64,000 bases of DNA from Halothiobacillus sp. (GCA_016278265.1 JADQCE010000002.1:248001-312000); one strand, 5' to 3'; shown: positions 18,801 through 28,915, counted from the stretch's first letter. A program made the numbers and translations. Notes: a model not told the origin generated them from the letters alone.

Positions 18801-19312
18801 ACGTCAATCAGTCCGCCGCGCAGGGCGTATTCGCCGTGCTGTTCGACGGTGGAGACCAGGCTGTAGCCGGCGGCTGCCAGCTGCTGGCGATAGGCCTCAC
18901 GGTCCAGACGCTGCCCGACCTCCAGCACCATGCCCTGGCCGGTGACGAAGGCCGGCGGCGGCAGGCGCTGGAGCAGGGTGGGCGCAGCGATCAGGGTCAG
19001 GCCCCGTGATTCGCCGGGGAGTCGCCACAGCCGCGAGAGCCGGTCGGAGATCAGGTCCTGGTGCGGCGAGAAGCGGTCGTAGGGCAGAACTTCCCAGTCG
19101 GGGAAGATGCTGGCCTCGACGCCCAGGAATGCCAGCGCGGCGCGGATGTCGTTGACCGTCCGGCTGTCGGGCAGCACGGCTAGTACCGGCCGGTCCGCGG
19201 CGCCGGCGGCTAAGCGCGTGGCCAGCGCTCGGCCGAGCTCTGTGTGCACGCGCAGGTAGATCGGGTCGCGGTGATCGGCAGGCTGGGCGATGGACTGCTG
19301 GGCGTCGCTCAT
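15848..19312 (-). CDS. mfd: Mfd, transcription-repair coupling factor
   Basis: Large SF2 translocase that removes stalled RNA polymerase at DNA lesions and recruits UvrA. 1154 aa from the ATG at 19312 (MSDAQQ...); an in-frame TTG at 19369 would add 19 Pro/Arg-rich residues and is less likely. UvrB-like N-terminal module, RNAP-interaction domain, helicase motifs with Walker A GDVGFGKTEVA (Lys about 636), DEEQ box (VIIDEEQRFGV), TATPIPRTL, and the C-terminal TRCF domain are all recognisable. Length is close to E. coli Mfd (1148). Confidence 0.97.
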   Translation of the reverse strand: MSDAQQSIAQPADHRDPIYLRVHTELGRALATRLAAGAADRPVLAVLPDSRTVNDIRAALAFLGVEASIFPDWEVLPYDRFSPHQDLISDRLSRLWRLPGESRGLTLIAAPTLLQRLPPPAFVTGQGMVLEVGQRLDREAYRQQLAAAGYSLVSTVEQHGEYALRGGLIDVFPMGANEPVRIDLFDDEIETLRHFDPESQRSTETVEAITLLPAREYPLTNKGIATFRQNWRNTFHGDPTSAPIYRQVSEGLVPAGIESYLPLFFDSTATLFDYLPESARLLLFDGVERAIEGFVHETSERFAQRAGDIDHPILAPEALYQTPDEFGEHIKRLPRWQFVAGSDDRFPQAADIGDRPLPDLTAGSAAQQAVIERLTEFVRAFDGHTLLVAESSGRRQALVEQTNAAGLKPLGIKGWDEADKASVTIAVAELEHGAILPTAGRPVAVISETNLFAERVAQRRAKSRRGRDADAIIQNLDDLAIGAPVVHEDHGVGRFQGLVTLEMNDQPQEYLLLTYADDDKLYVPVSSLERISRYTGGAEGTAPLHRLGSGQWEKAKKRAAQQVHDVAAELLDVHARRAARKGTSLKVDEADYHQFAEEFAFEPTDDQRLAIEQVLVDMAASQPMDRVVCGDVGFGKTEVAMRAAFVAVENHTQVAVLVPTTLLAEQHLRNFRDRFAHWPVTIESMSRLSGGKKTAELRERIKAGKVDIVIGTHKLLRDSPEFANLGLVIIDEEQRFGVRDKERLKGLRAEVDLLTLTATPIPRTLNMALSGIRDLSIIATPPRERLAVKTVILRWDEVQIREAIQRELKRGGQVYFLHNEVKSIDRMARLVEEIVPEARIGVAHGQMGERGLEQVMSDFYHQRFNVLVSTTIIESGIDIPTANTILIHRADKFGLAQLHQLRGRVGRSHHRAYAYLITPEPGQLTPDAQKRLEAIAALEDLGVGFTLSTHDLEIRGAGELLGSGQSGQMHEVGYRYYMQLLDRAVAAIRQGREPALDAPMQNVNTEVDLGEPALIPEDFVNDVHTRLTLYKRLSTATEDEALDELKVELIDRFGLLPEPVVALVETHRLRIRARRIGITKLEFTARGGRLIFGENARIDPAKLVAAVQAAPDTYRLSADTLRFNREMPTLHERLTTIEAILQDIALPETNKANT

Positions 19313-19469
19313 GGGGTCGGTTGCGGGTCGTGGTCGAGGCGGGCCCCGCGGGGGCCGGCGTGTATTCAAGGCGGTCGGATTCGGAGGCGCGATTGTCGCC
19401 TATTTGCCGCGCGGCTGCACGAGAGACGGGCTGGATGGCGGCGGTGGCCGTTGCCGGTATCGCGGCAAC

Positions 19470-19496
19470 AAAAAAATGCGGGCCGGAGCCCGCATT
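19470..19496 (-). terminator. intrinsic terminator of the 77-aa gene
   Basis: Read on the minus strand: 9-bp perfect stem AATGCGGGC/GCCCGCATT (19475-19483 with 19488-19496), four-base loop, followed by seven T (A-run 19470-19476 on the plus strand). It lies about 45 bases downstream of the stop of the small gene at 19540. Confidence 0.9.
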
Positions 19497-19539
19497 CCCA
19501 GGCAGCCGTCGTCGCTGCCCCGTGCCGATCCCGATCGGA

Positions 19540-19773
19540 TCAGGCGCGCACGTCGATCATGCTGCCTGGACCGCCGTCCTGTTGCTCGTCTCCGGCACGG
19601 TTTTGTGCCGTGGCGGTCGGTTCGCCGCCGTTGACGCGATTCTCCACCGGGTTCTGGACCGGCGTGTTGCGGGTCTGGGCGCTCGGGTTGGCCGTCTGTT
19701 GATTGGACGGTGTCGAGAGCATGCCATCGGCCGCCGCCACGTTGCTGTAGCCGCTGTCCACATTGGCGATCAT
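19540..19773 (-). CDS. unrecognised 77-aa Asn/Gln-rich small protein
   Basis: I do not recognise this protein. It begins MIANVDSGYSNVAAADGML, is rich in Asn, Gln, Gly and Pro, has no Cys, no signal peptide and no membrane segment, looks disordered in the middle, and ends SMIDVRA. The gene is well supported: GGGGAGG lies eight bases before the ATG, a promoter-like pair with 17-base spacing lies about 50 bases upstream, and a strong intrinsic terminator follows. It is therefore a solitary transcription unit between mfd and the antiporter gene. The N-terminus faintly resembles the first helix of flagellar rod/hook proteins, but that is too weak for an assignment. Confidence 0.75.
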   Translation of the reverse strand: MIANVDSGYSNVAAADGMLSTPSNQQTANPSAQTRNTPVQNPVENRVNGGEPTATAQNRAGDEQQDGGPGSMIDVRA

Positions 19774-19825
19774 GTCGCTTGCCTCCCCTGACTATCGGGA
19801 TCAGGTGTTTGTCATCGATAGACCC

Positions 19826-19854
19826 ATCCTAGTGAAATGCCGGCGCATTTCCAA
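19826..19854 (-). promoter_or_regulatory. promoter with palindrome in its spacer, for the 77-aa gene
   Basis: On the minus strand: -35 TTGGAA (19849-19854), 17-base spacer, -10 TAGGAT (19826-19831). The spacer is filled by GAAATGC-CGGC-GCATTTC (19834-19851 on the plus strand), a perfect 7-bp inverted repeat where a repressor would block polymerase. It could alternatively be a weak terminator of the antiporter gene, but no T-run follows. Confidence 0.55.
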
Positions 19855-19871
19855 TTTTGTTGCCCCGACCG

Positions 19872-21869
19872 TCAGTCGGGCCGTCCGGTCAGGAGCAGTT
19901 GTTCGGCGGTGTCGAGGGTCTCGGGCGAACCGTACAGGGTCAGTACGTCGCCTTCCTGGAGCTCGACCTCGTCGCTGGGGCTCTCGCCGCGGATGCCGTG
20001 ACGATTGATGGCGTCGACGACCACGTCGTCGTGGTCGGTCAGCAGGGCGCCAAGTCGCTTGCCGATCGCCGCGGCCCCCGGTACCAGTGCGACGTTCTTC
20101 AGGGTGCGCGGCGCGAGCAGGGTGAAATCGTTTTCGTCCCGGGCGCGGTCGCCGTGGAAGGTGTGCCGCAACGGGGCGTAATCGGCCTGGCGGATTTCCT
20201 GGATCTGGCGGAGGATCTTCGCTAACGGCACATTGAGCGTGCGCAGCACGTGACCGCCAAGCGCGAGGCTCATCTCGTAGACGGAGGCAACCACCTCGGT
20301 GGCCCCGGCATCATGGATGCGGTCGAGATGCTCGTCGGTGCGGGTGCGCACGATCACCGGGATGTCGCGATTGTGGCCGCGGATCACCTCGATGGTCTTG
20401 ATGGTCGAGGCATCGTCGAGGTGGCTGATCACCACGGCGCGCGCCCGATTCAGGCCCGCCGATTGCAGGATGTCGAGGTGGGTCGAGTTGCCGAAGTACA
20501 CCCGCAGTCCCGCCTCGTTGGCCTGCTGGACGATATCCGGATCGACCTCGATCGCGGTGTAGTCGATGCCTTCGCTCTTGAGCAGGCGGGCGACGTTCTG
20601 GCCGACCCGGCCGAACCCGCAGATGAGCACGTGCCGGGACACGTCGCTGGCATCGGCGCGCACCTCGATGTTGTGCTCGCGCCGGCTTTTCGCGTAACCG
20701 GGTACCAGCCGCTTGGCGATCGCACCGTTGTACTTGACCAGGATGGGCGTGAGCACCATCGAGAAGATCACCGTGCCCAGCACGATCTGGTGTTCCATGT
20801 CGGTCATCAGGCCGGGGCTGGCGATCGAGAGCATGGCAAAGCCGAACTCGCCGCCCTGGGCCAGCACCAGCCCCGAGCGCAGCGCCACGCCGGGCGCCTC
20901 CCCCATTGCCCGGCCGATCAGGAAGATGATCGCCAACTTGGCAAGGATCAGGATGGCCAGGAACATCAGTACCCAGTGGCCAATGTCGGCCAGACCGCCG
21001 ACGTCGAGCATCATGCCGATGGTGATGAAGAACAGGCCCAGCAGCACGTCGCGGAACGGACGGATGTCGGCCTCGATCTGGTGCTTGTACTGGGTCTCGG
21101 ATAGGGCGATGCCGGCCAGGAATGCGCCCAGCTCCCAGGACAGGCCCGCCGTGTCGGTCATCCAGCCGGCGCCCAGCACCGTCAGTAGCACCGCCAGGGT
21201 GAACAGTTCGGCCGAGCGGGACTTGGCGATTTCGCGGAACAGCGGCCGCAGCACCCAGCGCCCACCGAAGAACAACATGATGGCGGCGAGCACGCCCGCG
21301 CCCAGGGTGAGCGTGATCTCCAGGGTCAGGTTGCCCGCGTCGCCCGCTGCCCCCGACACGCCCAGCACCGGGATGACGATCAGGAAGGGGATGACCGCGA
21401 GGTCCTGGAACAGCAGGATGCCGACGGCGTTGTTGCCGTGCCGGGAATTGATTTCCAGTTGCTCGCCGAGCTGGCGGATAACGATGGCCGTCGAGGAGAC
21501 GGTCATCACCCCGGCCAGCGTGAAGGCCGCGGCCGGGGAAAAGCCCATCATCAGTGCCACCCCGCCGGTGATCACGGCGGTGAGCAGCACCTGTGCCCCG
21601 CCCATGCCGACGACTGCCCGGCGCATCGCGATCAGTCGCGACAGCGAGAATTCCAGCCCCAGCATGAACAGCAGGAACACCACGCCGAACTCGGCGATCA
21701 GGTGGATGTCGTGAATGTCCTTGACCAGCCCGAGCGCGTGCGGCCCGGCGAGCATGCCGACGGCGAGATAGCCGAGGATCGCCGGCAGATTCAGACGTCG
21801 CAGGGCGACCACGGCGACGACCGAGATCAGCAACAGAGTCAGCAGAATGCCCATGGTGTCGGCTGGCAT
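19872..21869 (-). CDS. CPA2-family cation:proton antiporter with TrkA-N and TrkA-C domains (KefB/YbaL type)
   Basis: 665 aa. Residues about 5-380 form a 12-13 segment Na+/H+ exchanger domain (LNLPAILGYLAVGMLAGP, FMLGLEFSLSRL, GILLFQDLAVIP, LGLFFITIGMMLD). About 405-525 is a Rossmann RCK/TrkA-N domain (HVLICGFGRVGQNVARLL), and about 570-660 a TrkA-C domain. This matches KefB/KefC/YbaL-type K+/H+ antiporters, which help control cytoplasmic pH and K+ and may be gated by nucleotides or glutathione adducts. No KefF/KefG ancillary subunit is adjacent, so closeness to YbaL is more likely than to KefC. Start ATG 21869; the ribosome site is not strong. Confidence 0.88.
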   Translation of the reverse strand: MPADTMGILLTLLLISVVAVVALRRLNLPAILGYLAVGMLAGPHALGLVKDIHDIHLIAEFGVVFLLFMLGLEFSLSRLIAMRRAVVGMGGAQVLLTAVITGGVALMMGFSPAAAFTLAGVMTVSSTAIVIRQLGEQLEINSRHGNNAVGILLFQDLAVIPFLIVIPVLGVSGAAGDAGNLTLEITLTLGAGVLAAIMLFFGGRWVLRPLFREIAKSRSAELFTLAVLLTVLGAGWMTDTAGLSWELGAFLAGIALSETQYKHQIEADIRPFRDVLLGLFFITIGMMLDVGGLADIGHWVLMFLAILILAKLAIIFLIGRAMGEAPGVALRSGLVLAQGGEFGFAMLSIASPGLMTDMEHQIVLGTVIFSMVLTPILVKYNGAIAKRLVPGYAKSRREHNIEVRADASDVSRHVLICGFGRVGQNVARLLKSEGIDYTAIEVDPDIVQQANEAGLRVYFGNSTHLDILQSAGLNRARAVVISHLDDASTIKTIEVIRGHNRDIPVIVRTRTDEHLDRIHDAGATEVVASVYEMSLALGGHVLRTLNVPLAKILRQIQEIRQADYAPLRHTFHGDRARDENDFTLLAPRTLKNVALVPGAAAIGKRLGALLTDHDDVVVDAINRHGIRGESPSDEVELQEGDVLTLYGSPETLDTAEQLLLTGRPD

Positions 21870-21984
21870 TGGGTGTCTCGTTCCTAAAAATGGGCGGGAC
21901 GGCGGCGTTCGCGGCGCAACTGGCTAAGGAGCCCCTGCATTGGTGCAGCGATTCCCCAATGAGCGAAAGAGCGCGCTTGTTTTA

Positions 21985-22671
21985 TCACAAACCGCCTGGA
22001 AACCCGGTCCGGCTATCGGCGCCGGCCGCCTCGTCGAGCCAGCGCGTGAACACCGAGCGCGGGTATTCCTCGGCACCCAGCCCAAGCAGGTGCTCGGTCG
22101 TGAACTGGGCGTCGAGGAAGTCGATCGGTCCCCAGGCACCGTCGACCAGAATGGCGGCCAGCGCGAACTTTGAGGCGTTGGCGGCGCGGCTGAACATCGA
22201 CTCGCCAAAGGCGGCCCGGCCGATGCGGCTGCCGAACAGCCCGCCCACCAGCTCCTCGCCCGACCAGACCTCCACCGAGTGGGCGATGCCGGCGGCATGC
22301 AGGTCGACGAAGGCCTGGCGCATGGCCGGCACGATCCAGGTGCCCGGATCGCCTAGGCGCGGTCCGGCGCAGCCGTCAACCACCGCGGCAAATGCCGTGT
22401 CTACCGTCACGCGGTAGCGCTGCTGACGGCGCCATTTGGCCAGGCTGCGGGAGACGTGGAATCGCTCGGGGGTGAACAGCGTGCGTGGGTCAGGGCTCCA
22501 CCAGAGGATGGGGTCGCCCTCGGAGTACCACGGGAAGATCCCGCGCCGGTAAGCCGTCGCCAGTCGATCGACCGACAGATCGCCCCCGGCGGCCAGCAAG
22601 CCGTTGGGTTCCTTCAGGGCACTGGTGACCGGCGGGAAGGCCCGCGGATTCGGCCCGAGCAGCGGGATCAT
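21985..22671 (-). CDS. aat: Aat, leucyl/phenylalanyl-tRNA--protein transferase
   Basis: N-end rule enzyme transferring Leu or Phe from tRNA to N-terminal Arg/Lys of proteins, marking them for ClpS/ClpAP. 228 aa, close to E. coli Aat. GIFPWYSEGDPILWWSPDPR and FGESMFSRAANASK are family signatures. The ATG overlaps the yhbY stop by 4 bases, so the two form an operon. The usual partners clpA/infA are not in the window. Confidence 0.96.
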   Translation of the reverse strand: MIPLLGPNPRAFPPVTSALKEPNGLLAAGGDLSVDRLATAYRRGIFPWYSEGDPILWWSPDPRTLFTPERFHVSRSLAKWRRQQRYRVTVDTAFAAVVDGCAGPRLGDPGTWIVPAMRQAFVDLHAAGIAHSVEVWSGEELVGGLFGSRIGRAAFGESMFSRAANASKFALAAILVDGAWGPIDFLDAQFTTEHLLGLGAEEYPRSVFTRWLDEAAGADSRTGFPGGL

Positions 22672-22985
22672 CGTTGGCCGGTTTTCCCCGGCTTGGGCAG
22701 GTTGAAGTCGGAGTAGCTGGCGCGCGGGCGGAACAGCACGGCGATGTGACCAACCGTCTGCACCAGGGTGGCCTTGGTTGCATCGGTGATCGCGTCGATG
22801 ATCTCGCGTTTCTCCTCGCGCTCGACGCCGGGGACCCGCACCTTGATCAGCTCGTGGATCTCGAGTGCCTGCTCGATCTCGAGGAGTACCGCCTCGGTCA
22901 GGCCGTGCTGGCCGAGGAGAACCACAGGCTTTAAGTGATGTGCTTCGGCGCGAAGATACTGTCGCTGGCGGGCGGTAAGGTTCAT
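22668..22985 (-). CDS. yhbY: YhbY, CRM-domain RNA-binding protein of ribosome assembly
   Basis: 105-aa CRM/YhbY-domain protein that binds pre-50S particles. N-terminal LTARQRQYLRAEAHHLKPVV and the GxxG-type loop LGQHGLTEAVL are clear. In many gammaproteobacteria yhbY is directly divergent from rlmE-ftsH. Here it is still divergent, but a copper-chaperone pair lies between it and rlmE. First gene of the yhbY-aat operon. Confidence 0.95.
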   Translation of the reverse strand: MNLTARQRQYLRAEAHHLKPVVLLGQHGLTEAVLLEIEQALEIHELIKVRVPGVEREEKREIIDAITDATKATLVQTVGHIAVLFRPRASYSDFNLPKPGKTGQR

Positions 22986-23020
22986 GTCGTCGGGACTCTC
23001 CGGGAATCAGGGAGGCGGCT

Positions 23021-23034
23021 GTGTGAAATCACAC
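23021..23034. promoter_or_regulatory. operator-like inverted repeat GTGTGA-AA-TCACAC
   Basis: Perfect 6-bp arms separated by two bases, in the 115-bp divergent region between yhbY (-) and the SCO gene (+). The arms resemble CRP half-sites, but the spacing (2 instead of 6) does not fit CRP or FNR. A dimeric repressor or copper/redox regulator is possible; chance cannot be excluded. Confidence 0.35.
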
Positions 23035-23100
23035 ATTGCAACGCCGTGGATGACCCGGCAGTTTACCGCTCTGGACACTCACGGACCAATCACCGACACC

Positions 23101-23748
23101 ATGTTGCTGCGCGCTCTGCTCCTGCCCTTCGTCCTCGTCTCGTTGCTCGCCGGCTGCCAGCCGGCTGCCGAGAACGCCGAGACCAACCCGCTCGCGGGTT
23201 ACGAGAGCCCCGAGCCGCTGGTGCTGCGTGCGCCCGAGGCACCCATGCCCGTACCCGGGGTGGTGCTCGATGGCGTCGATGGCCCCGTCGATGCCTCGGC
23301 GCTGTTCGCCGGGCGCTGGACCCTGCTCTACGTGGGCTACAGCTATTGCCCCGACATCTGCCCGACCGAGTTGGGTCAGCTATCCCGAATCCTGCCGGCG
23401 TTGCGGGAGAACTCGCCGCAATTCGATTGGCAGGTGGTGTTTCTCTCGGTCGACCCGGAGCGCGACACGCCCGCCCACCTGGAAAAGTACACCGCCTTCT
23501 TTTCCGAGGAGTTCGTGCCGGTGACCGGATCGCGTGAGGCGATCGACGCGGTCACCGGCGCGGTGAAGGCCGGGTATCGCATTGGCGAGCACGCGCCGGG
23601 CGAACGGCGCTACAGTGTCGATCACGACACCGGCTTTCGTCTGATCGACCCGCAGGGACGGATGTTGGCCCTGTTGCCCGGCCCGCATCACCCCGATCAG
23701 GTCGTCACGATGATCCAGTCATTCCTAGCTGAGGTACGCCCCGAATGA
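23101..23748 (+). CDS. SCO1/SenC/PrrC-family copper lipoprotein
   Basis: Membrane-anchored thioredoxin-fold copper chaperone for the CuA centre of cytochrome c oxidase. 215 aa from ATG 23101: lipoprotein signal with lipobox LLAGC (Cys19), CxxxC as CPDIC (Cys83, Cys87) and the conserved distal copper-ligand His in SVDHDTGF (His175). The frame is open to 22984 and a GTG at 23023 has GGAGG upstream, but only the 23101 start puts the signal peptide at the N-terminus. The stop overlaps the PCuAC gene (ATGA), so the two copper proteins are co-translated. Confidence 0.92.
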   Translation: MLLRALLLPFVLVSLLAGCQPAAENAETNPLAGYESPEPLVLRAPEAPMPVPGVVLDGVDGPVDASALFAGRWTLLYVGYSYCPDICPTELGQLSRILPALRENSPQFDWQVVFLSVDPERDTPAHLEKYTAFFSEEFVPVTGSREAIDAVTGAVKAGYRIGEHAPGERRYSVDHDTGFRLIDPQGRMLALLPGPHHPDQVVTMIQSFLAEVRPE

Positions 23749-24218
23749 AACGTCTCTCCTTCCTGATCACCGCCGCGTTTGCCGCCGTGATGACGCTGCC
23801 GGTCTCGGCCGCCGAACTGGACGTGCGTGAGCCAACGGTGGTGCTGGCCCCGCCGGGTGCCTATGCCACGGCCGCGTTCATGGAACTGCGTAACGCCAGC
23901 GAGGCGCCCGTAAACGTGGTTGGGGCCGACGCGCCCGGCTTCGAAGCGGTCGAGCTGCATCGATCGTTCAATGAGGACGGGATGCATCGGATGGTGCGCC
24001 AGGATCATATCCAGGTACCGGCCGGCGAGTCGGTTTCCCTTGCGCCCGGTGGGTTGCACATCATGTTGATCGGTCCGGAGCAGGCGCCAACCGAGGGTCA
24101 GCGCATTCCCATCGAGTTGCGTTTCGACGATGGCAGCACGCAGACGGTCGATGCCGTGGTGCGTCCGCGCGAGGCGCGACCCGTCGGGCATGACCACGAC
24201 GATCATCACCATCATTGA
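23745..24218 (+). CDS. PCu(A)C-type periplasmic copper chaperone (DUF461)
   Basis: 157 aa with a Sec signal peptide (cleavage near residue 22, VSA-A). The Cu(I)-binding pattern H-x10-M-x21-H-x-M is met exactly by His72, Met83, His105 and Met107. In this family the protein hands copper to SCO or directly to the CuA subunit of cytochrome oxidase, which fits its coupling to the upstream SCO gene. A histidine/aspartate-rich tail (HDHDDHHHH) adds a further likely metal site. No oxidase genes are in the window. Confidence 0.93.
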   Translation: MKRLSFLITAAFAAVMTLPVSAAELDVREPTVVLAPPGAYATAAFMELRNASEAPVNVVGADAPGFEAVELHRSFNEDGMHRMVRQDHIQVPAGESVSLAPGGLHIMLIGPEQAPTEGQRIPIELRFDDGSTQTVDAVVRPREARPVGHDHDDHHHH

Positions 24219-24316
24219 GGCCCGGCTGAGGTCGCTCACCCGGGCGGTCGCCCGATCGACGTTGCCCTGTTGCATCGGGACCCGATGCGCCTGATCGACC
24301 GTTTGATCGGCGCGAT

Positions 24317-24345
24317 TTGGGTCGCCGGAGGCGATGGGGGATAAT
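24317..24345 (+). promoter_or_regulatory. possible sigma-70 promoter for rlmE
   Basis: -35-like TTGGGT (24317-24322), 17-base spacer and -10-like GATAAT (24340-24345), about 35 bases before the rlmE ATG in a 161-bp gap after the PCuAC gene. The -35 box is imperfect. Confidence 0.45.
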
Positions 24346-24379
24346 CCCGCTCCCTTGTAACGTCCTACCCGGAGGCCTC

Positions 24380-25003
24380 ATGGCGCGGTCGGTCAGCAGC
24401 AAACGATGGCTCACCGAGCATTTCCGCGACGAGTTCGTGCAGAAGGCCCAGCGCGAGGGCTGGCGTTCGCGCGCCGTCTACAAGCTGATCGAGCTCAACG
24501 AGCGCGACCGCTTCCTGCGTGCCGGCATGACGGTGGTCGACCTGGGCGCCGCGCCGGGTGGTTGGACCCAGTACGCCGCCCAGGTAGTCGGGAGCAAGGG
24601 GCACGTCTTCGCCCTCGACCTGTTGCCGATGGATCAATTTGCCGACACCACGGTGCTGCAGGGCGATTTCACCGAGGATGCCGTATTGCACGAATTGGAG
24701 GCGGCCCTGGGCGAGAGCGAGGTCGACCTTGTGCTTTCCGACATGGCCCCCAACATGAGTGGTGTGGATTCGGTCGACATTCCCCGCTCGATGTATCTTG
24801 CGGAACTTGCACTGGATTTCTGTGATCGGATGCTCAAGCCGAAAGGCGCGTTCGTCACCAAGCTGTTCCAGGGCGAGGGGTTCGACGAGTACGTCAAGGA
24901 AGCGCGTCAGCACTTCGATCGCGTAGTGGTGCGCAAGCCAAAGGCTTCTCGGCCACGCTCGCGAGAGGTCTATCTGGTGGCAACCGGCAAGCGCGTGAGA
25001 TAA
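24380..25003 (+). CDS. rlmE: RlmE (FtsJ/RrmJ), 23S rRNA U2552 2'-O-methyltransferase
   Basis: Methylates U2552 of 23S rRNA in the 50S A-loop. 207 aa from ATG 24380, with GGAGG five bases upstream. SAM motif [15 protein letters not shown]; the K-D-K-E catalytic tetrad is present as Lys35, Asp121, Lys161 and Glu196. It precedes ftsH as in E. coli and most relatives, with a 93-base gap. Confidence 0.97.
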   Translation: MARSVSSKRWLTEHFRDEFVQKAQREGWRSRAVYKLIELNERDRFLRAGMTVVDLGAAPGGWTQYAAQVVGSKGHVFALDLLPMDQFADTTVLQGDFTEDAVLHELEAALGESEVDLVLSDMAPNMSGVDSVDIPRSMYLAELALDFCDRMLKPKGAFVTKLFQGEGFDEYVKEARQHFDRVVVRKPKASRPRSREVYLVATGKRVR

Positions 25004-25096
25004 GGTTGTCCGAACAATATTCGATTCATTGATTCGCCAGGGCAGGCGGGCATCGAGGATGTCCGCCTGTTTGCGGCTGTACGCAGAGGTGTTGCG

Positions 25097-27108
<2,012 letters not shown>

Positions 27109-27112
<4 letters not shown>

Positions 27113-27942
27113 CCTCCGCTCCGCGCGCGTGTCCGGACTGGCGGCAGACGGGTCGCCCGCTGATCATGGGCATTCTCAATGCCACGCCGGACTCGTTTTC
27201 CGATGGGGGTCGTTTCGATACCGTTGAACGGGCAATCGACGCGGCACAGGCAATGATCGAGGCGGGTGCCGACCTGATCGACGTGGGTGGTGAGTCGACG
27301 CGCCCCGGCGCAACGCCCGTTGCCGAAGAGGACGAGCTGGCCCGCGTCATCCCCGTGATCGAGGCCCTGGCGTCGCGTTTCGATTGCCCCCTCTCGGTGG
27401 ACACCAGTTCCCCGGTGGTAATGAGTCGCGCGGTCGAGGCGGGCGCCTGCCTGATCAACGATGTGCGGGCGCTGACCCGGCCGGGTGCCGTCGAGGCTGC
27501 CGCCGCGAGCGGCGCCTCGGTGTGCGTGATGCACATGCGCGGCGAGCCTGGTGACATGGCGACACGCGCCGACTACGACGACGTGGTGACCGAGGTGGTC
27601 GACTACCTTTCCGAGCGGATGGGGTGCCTGCAAGCAGCGGGGATTGCGGCCGACCGCATCCTGGTCGACCCGGGCTTCGGTTTTGCCAAGGGCCACGAGC
27701 AAAACTTCGCCTTGCTGCGTCGCCTGGAGGAACTTGAGCGCCTAAGCGCGCCGATCCTGGTGGGCATGTCGCGCAAGCGCATGATTGGTGAGGCCACCGG
27801 GCAGTCGGTCGAACGGCGCGCTGTTGGGAGTGCGGCGGCCGCCCTGCTGGCCGCGGAACGTGGTGCCGCGGTGCTGCGCGTTCACGATGTCGAGGCCACG
27901 CGCGATGCGCTGGCGGTCTGGCAGGCCATGCGCATGGTATGA
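27109..27942 (+). CDS. folP: FolP, dihydropteroate synthase
   Basis: TIM-barrel enzyme condensing p-aminobenzoate with 6-hydroxymethyl-dihydropterin pyrophosphate in folate synthesis; the sulfonamide target. 277 aa; [32 protein letters not shown] and [11 protein letters not shown] are the classic motifs. ATG overlaps the ftsH stop by 4 bases. In E. coli glmM follows immediately; here a cytochrome c gene intervenes. Confidence 0.97.
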
Positions 27943-28158
27943 GTCCGGCGGCAGCGTACGCACAAACACGGCTTTCCCGCCATAAAAGCGTTTGCCTTGG
28001 AACGAATTAGGGTTTTCTGATATTTTGCTCGGCGGGGTTAATTTGGTTGACTTGAAATCACCGCCAATCCGCCGGATCACCGTTTTTCCGATGTCGGTGA
28101 CATCGAGGTGTTTTCTGCCCGGCGGATGCCGCGGGGTGCAACAGTTGAGAGAAAAATC

Positions 28159-28860
28159 ATGAAACAGATGCGTCGTTCACTCATTGCTCTTGCCGCCAGT
28201 GGTGCCCTCGCGGCCCCGATGCTGGCTCACGCCGCCGGCGATGTCGCCGCGGGCAAGGAAAAGTACGCCTCCTGCGCGGCCTGCCACGGCGCCGACGGCG
28301 GCGGCCAGGGCGGGGCATTCCCGAAACTGACCGGCCTGACCGCAGACGAGACCGTCCAGAAGCTGACCGCCTATCGCGAGGGTGATCAGGAATATCTGAA
28401 GAGCGTTGGGCTCGGCAGCCGTTACGGCACCATGGCGCCGAATGCGGCCAACCTATCGGACGAGGAAATCGCCAATCTTGCCGCCTTCATCGCCGAGGAG
28501 TTCGGCGGGGCGGCAGCCGGTGGCGATACCGCACCAGCCGATCAGGGTTCAGGCAAGCAGGCCGTTCCGGAAGGCATCGCTGAGGCCGACATCGCCCGGG
28601 GCGAGGCGCTGTACTCTTCCTGCGCCATCTGCCACGGCCAAGAGGGCGAAGGTGGGCATCTGTTTGCTGCGCCGGCGCTGAAGGGCATGACGGCCTCGCA
28701 GGCGGCGTCTCTGCTGAAGGTCTACCGCAAGGGCACCGAGATGGGGCCGAACTCTTACGCGATGATTCCGCAGGCAGTTCACCTGACGGATGCGGACATC
28801 TACAATCTCGCTGCCTACGTCGCCACCATCGGCGAAGATCAGGTCATCGAGCAGGAGTGA
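28159..28860 (+). CDS. diheme c-type cytochrome (cytochrome c4-like)
   Basis: Periplasmic electron carrier of 233 aa from ATG 28159. Signal peptide ends near residue 26 (AHA-A). Two cytochrome c domains, each with a heme-binding CxxCH: CAACH at 39-43 and CAICH at 155-159. Likely axial methionines are Met92 (TMAPNAANLS) and Met202 (AMIPQAVHLT). The two domains are joined by a Gly/Ala/Pro linker at about 116-135. Cytochrome c4 donates electrons to cbb3-type or aa3-type oxidases. A 216-bp A+T-richer region upstream probably holds its promoter, and a terminator follows, so it is monocistronic. Confidence 0.93.
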   Translation: MKQMRRSLIALAASGALAAPMLAHAAGDVAAGKEKYASCAACHGADGGGQGGAFPKLTGLTADETVQKLTAYREGDQEYLKSVGLGSRYGTMAPNAANLSDEEIANLAAFIAEEFGGAAAGGDTAPADQGSGKQAVPEGIAEADIARGEALYSSCAICHGQEGEGGHLFAAPALKGMTASQAASLLKVYRKGTEMGPNSYAMIPQAVHLTDADIYNLAAYVATIGEDQVIEQE

Positions 28861-28915
28861 ATCGTCGCCTGAGTCTGGTCGGGTGATCTGGCCGGGCAGA
28901 GGGAGCGAATCTTGG

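Noticed and set aside
23021-23034. GTGTGAAATCACAC as a CRP or FNR site
   Set aside because: The half-sites look like CRP but are 2 bases apart instead of 6 (CRP) or 4 (FNR), so only an unspecified operator is claimed.
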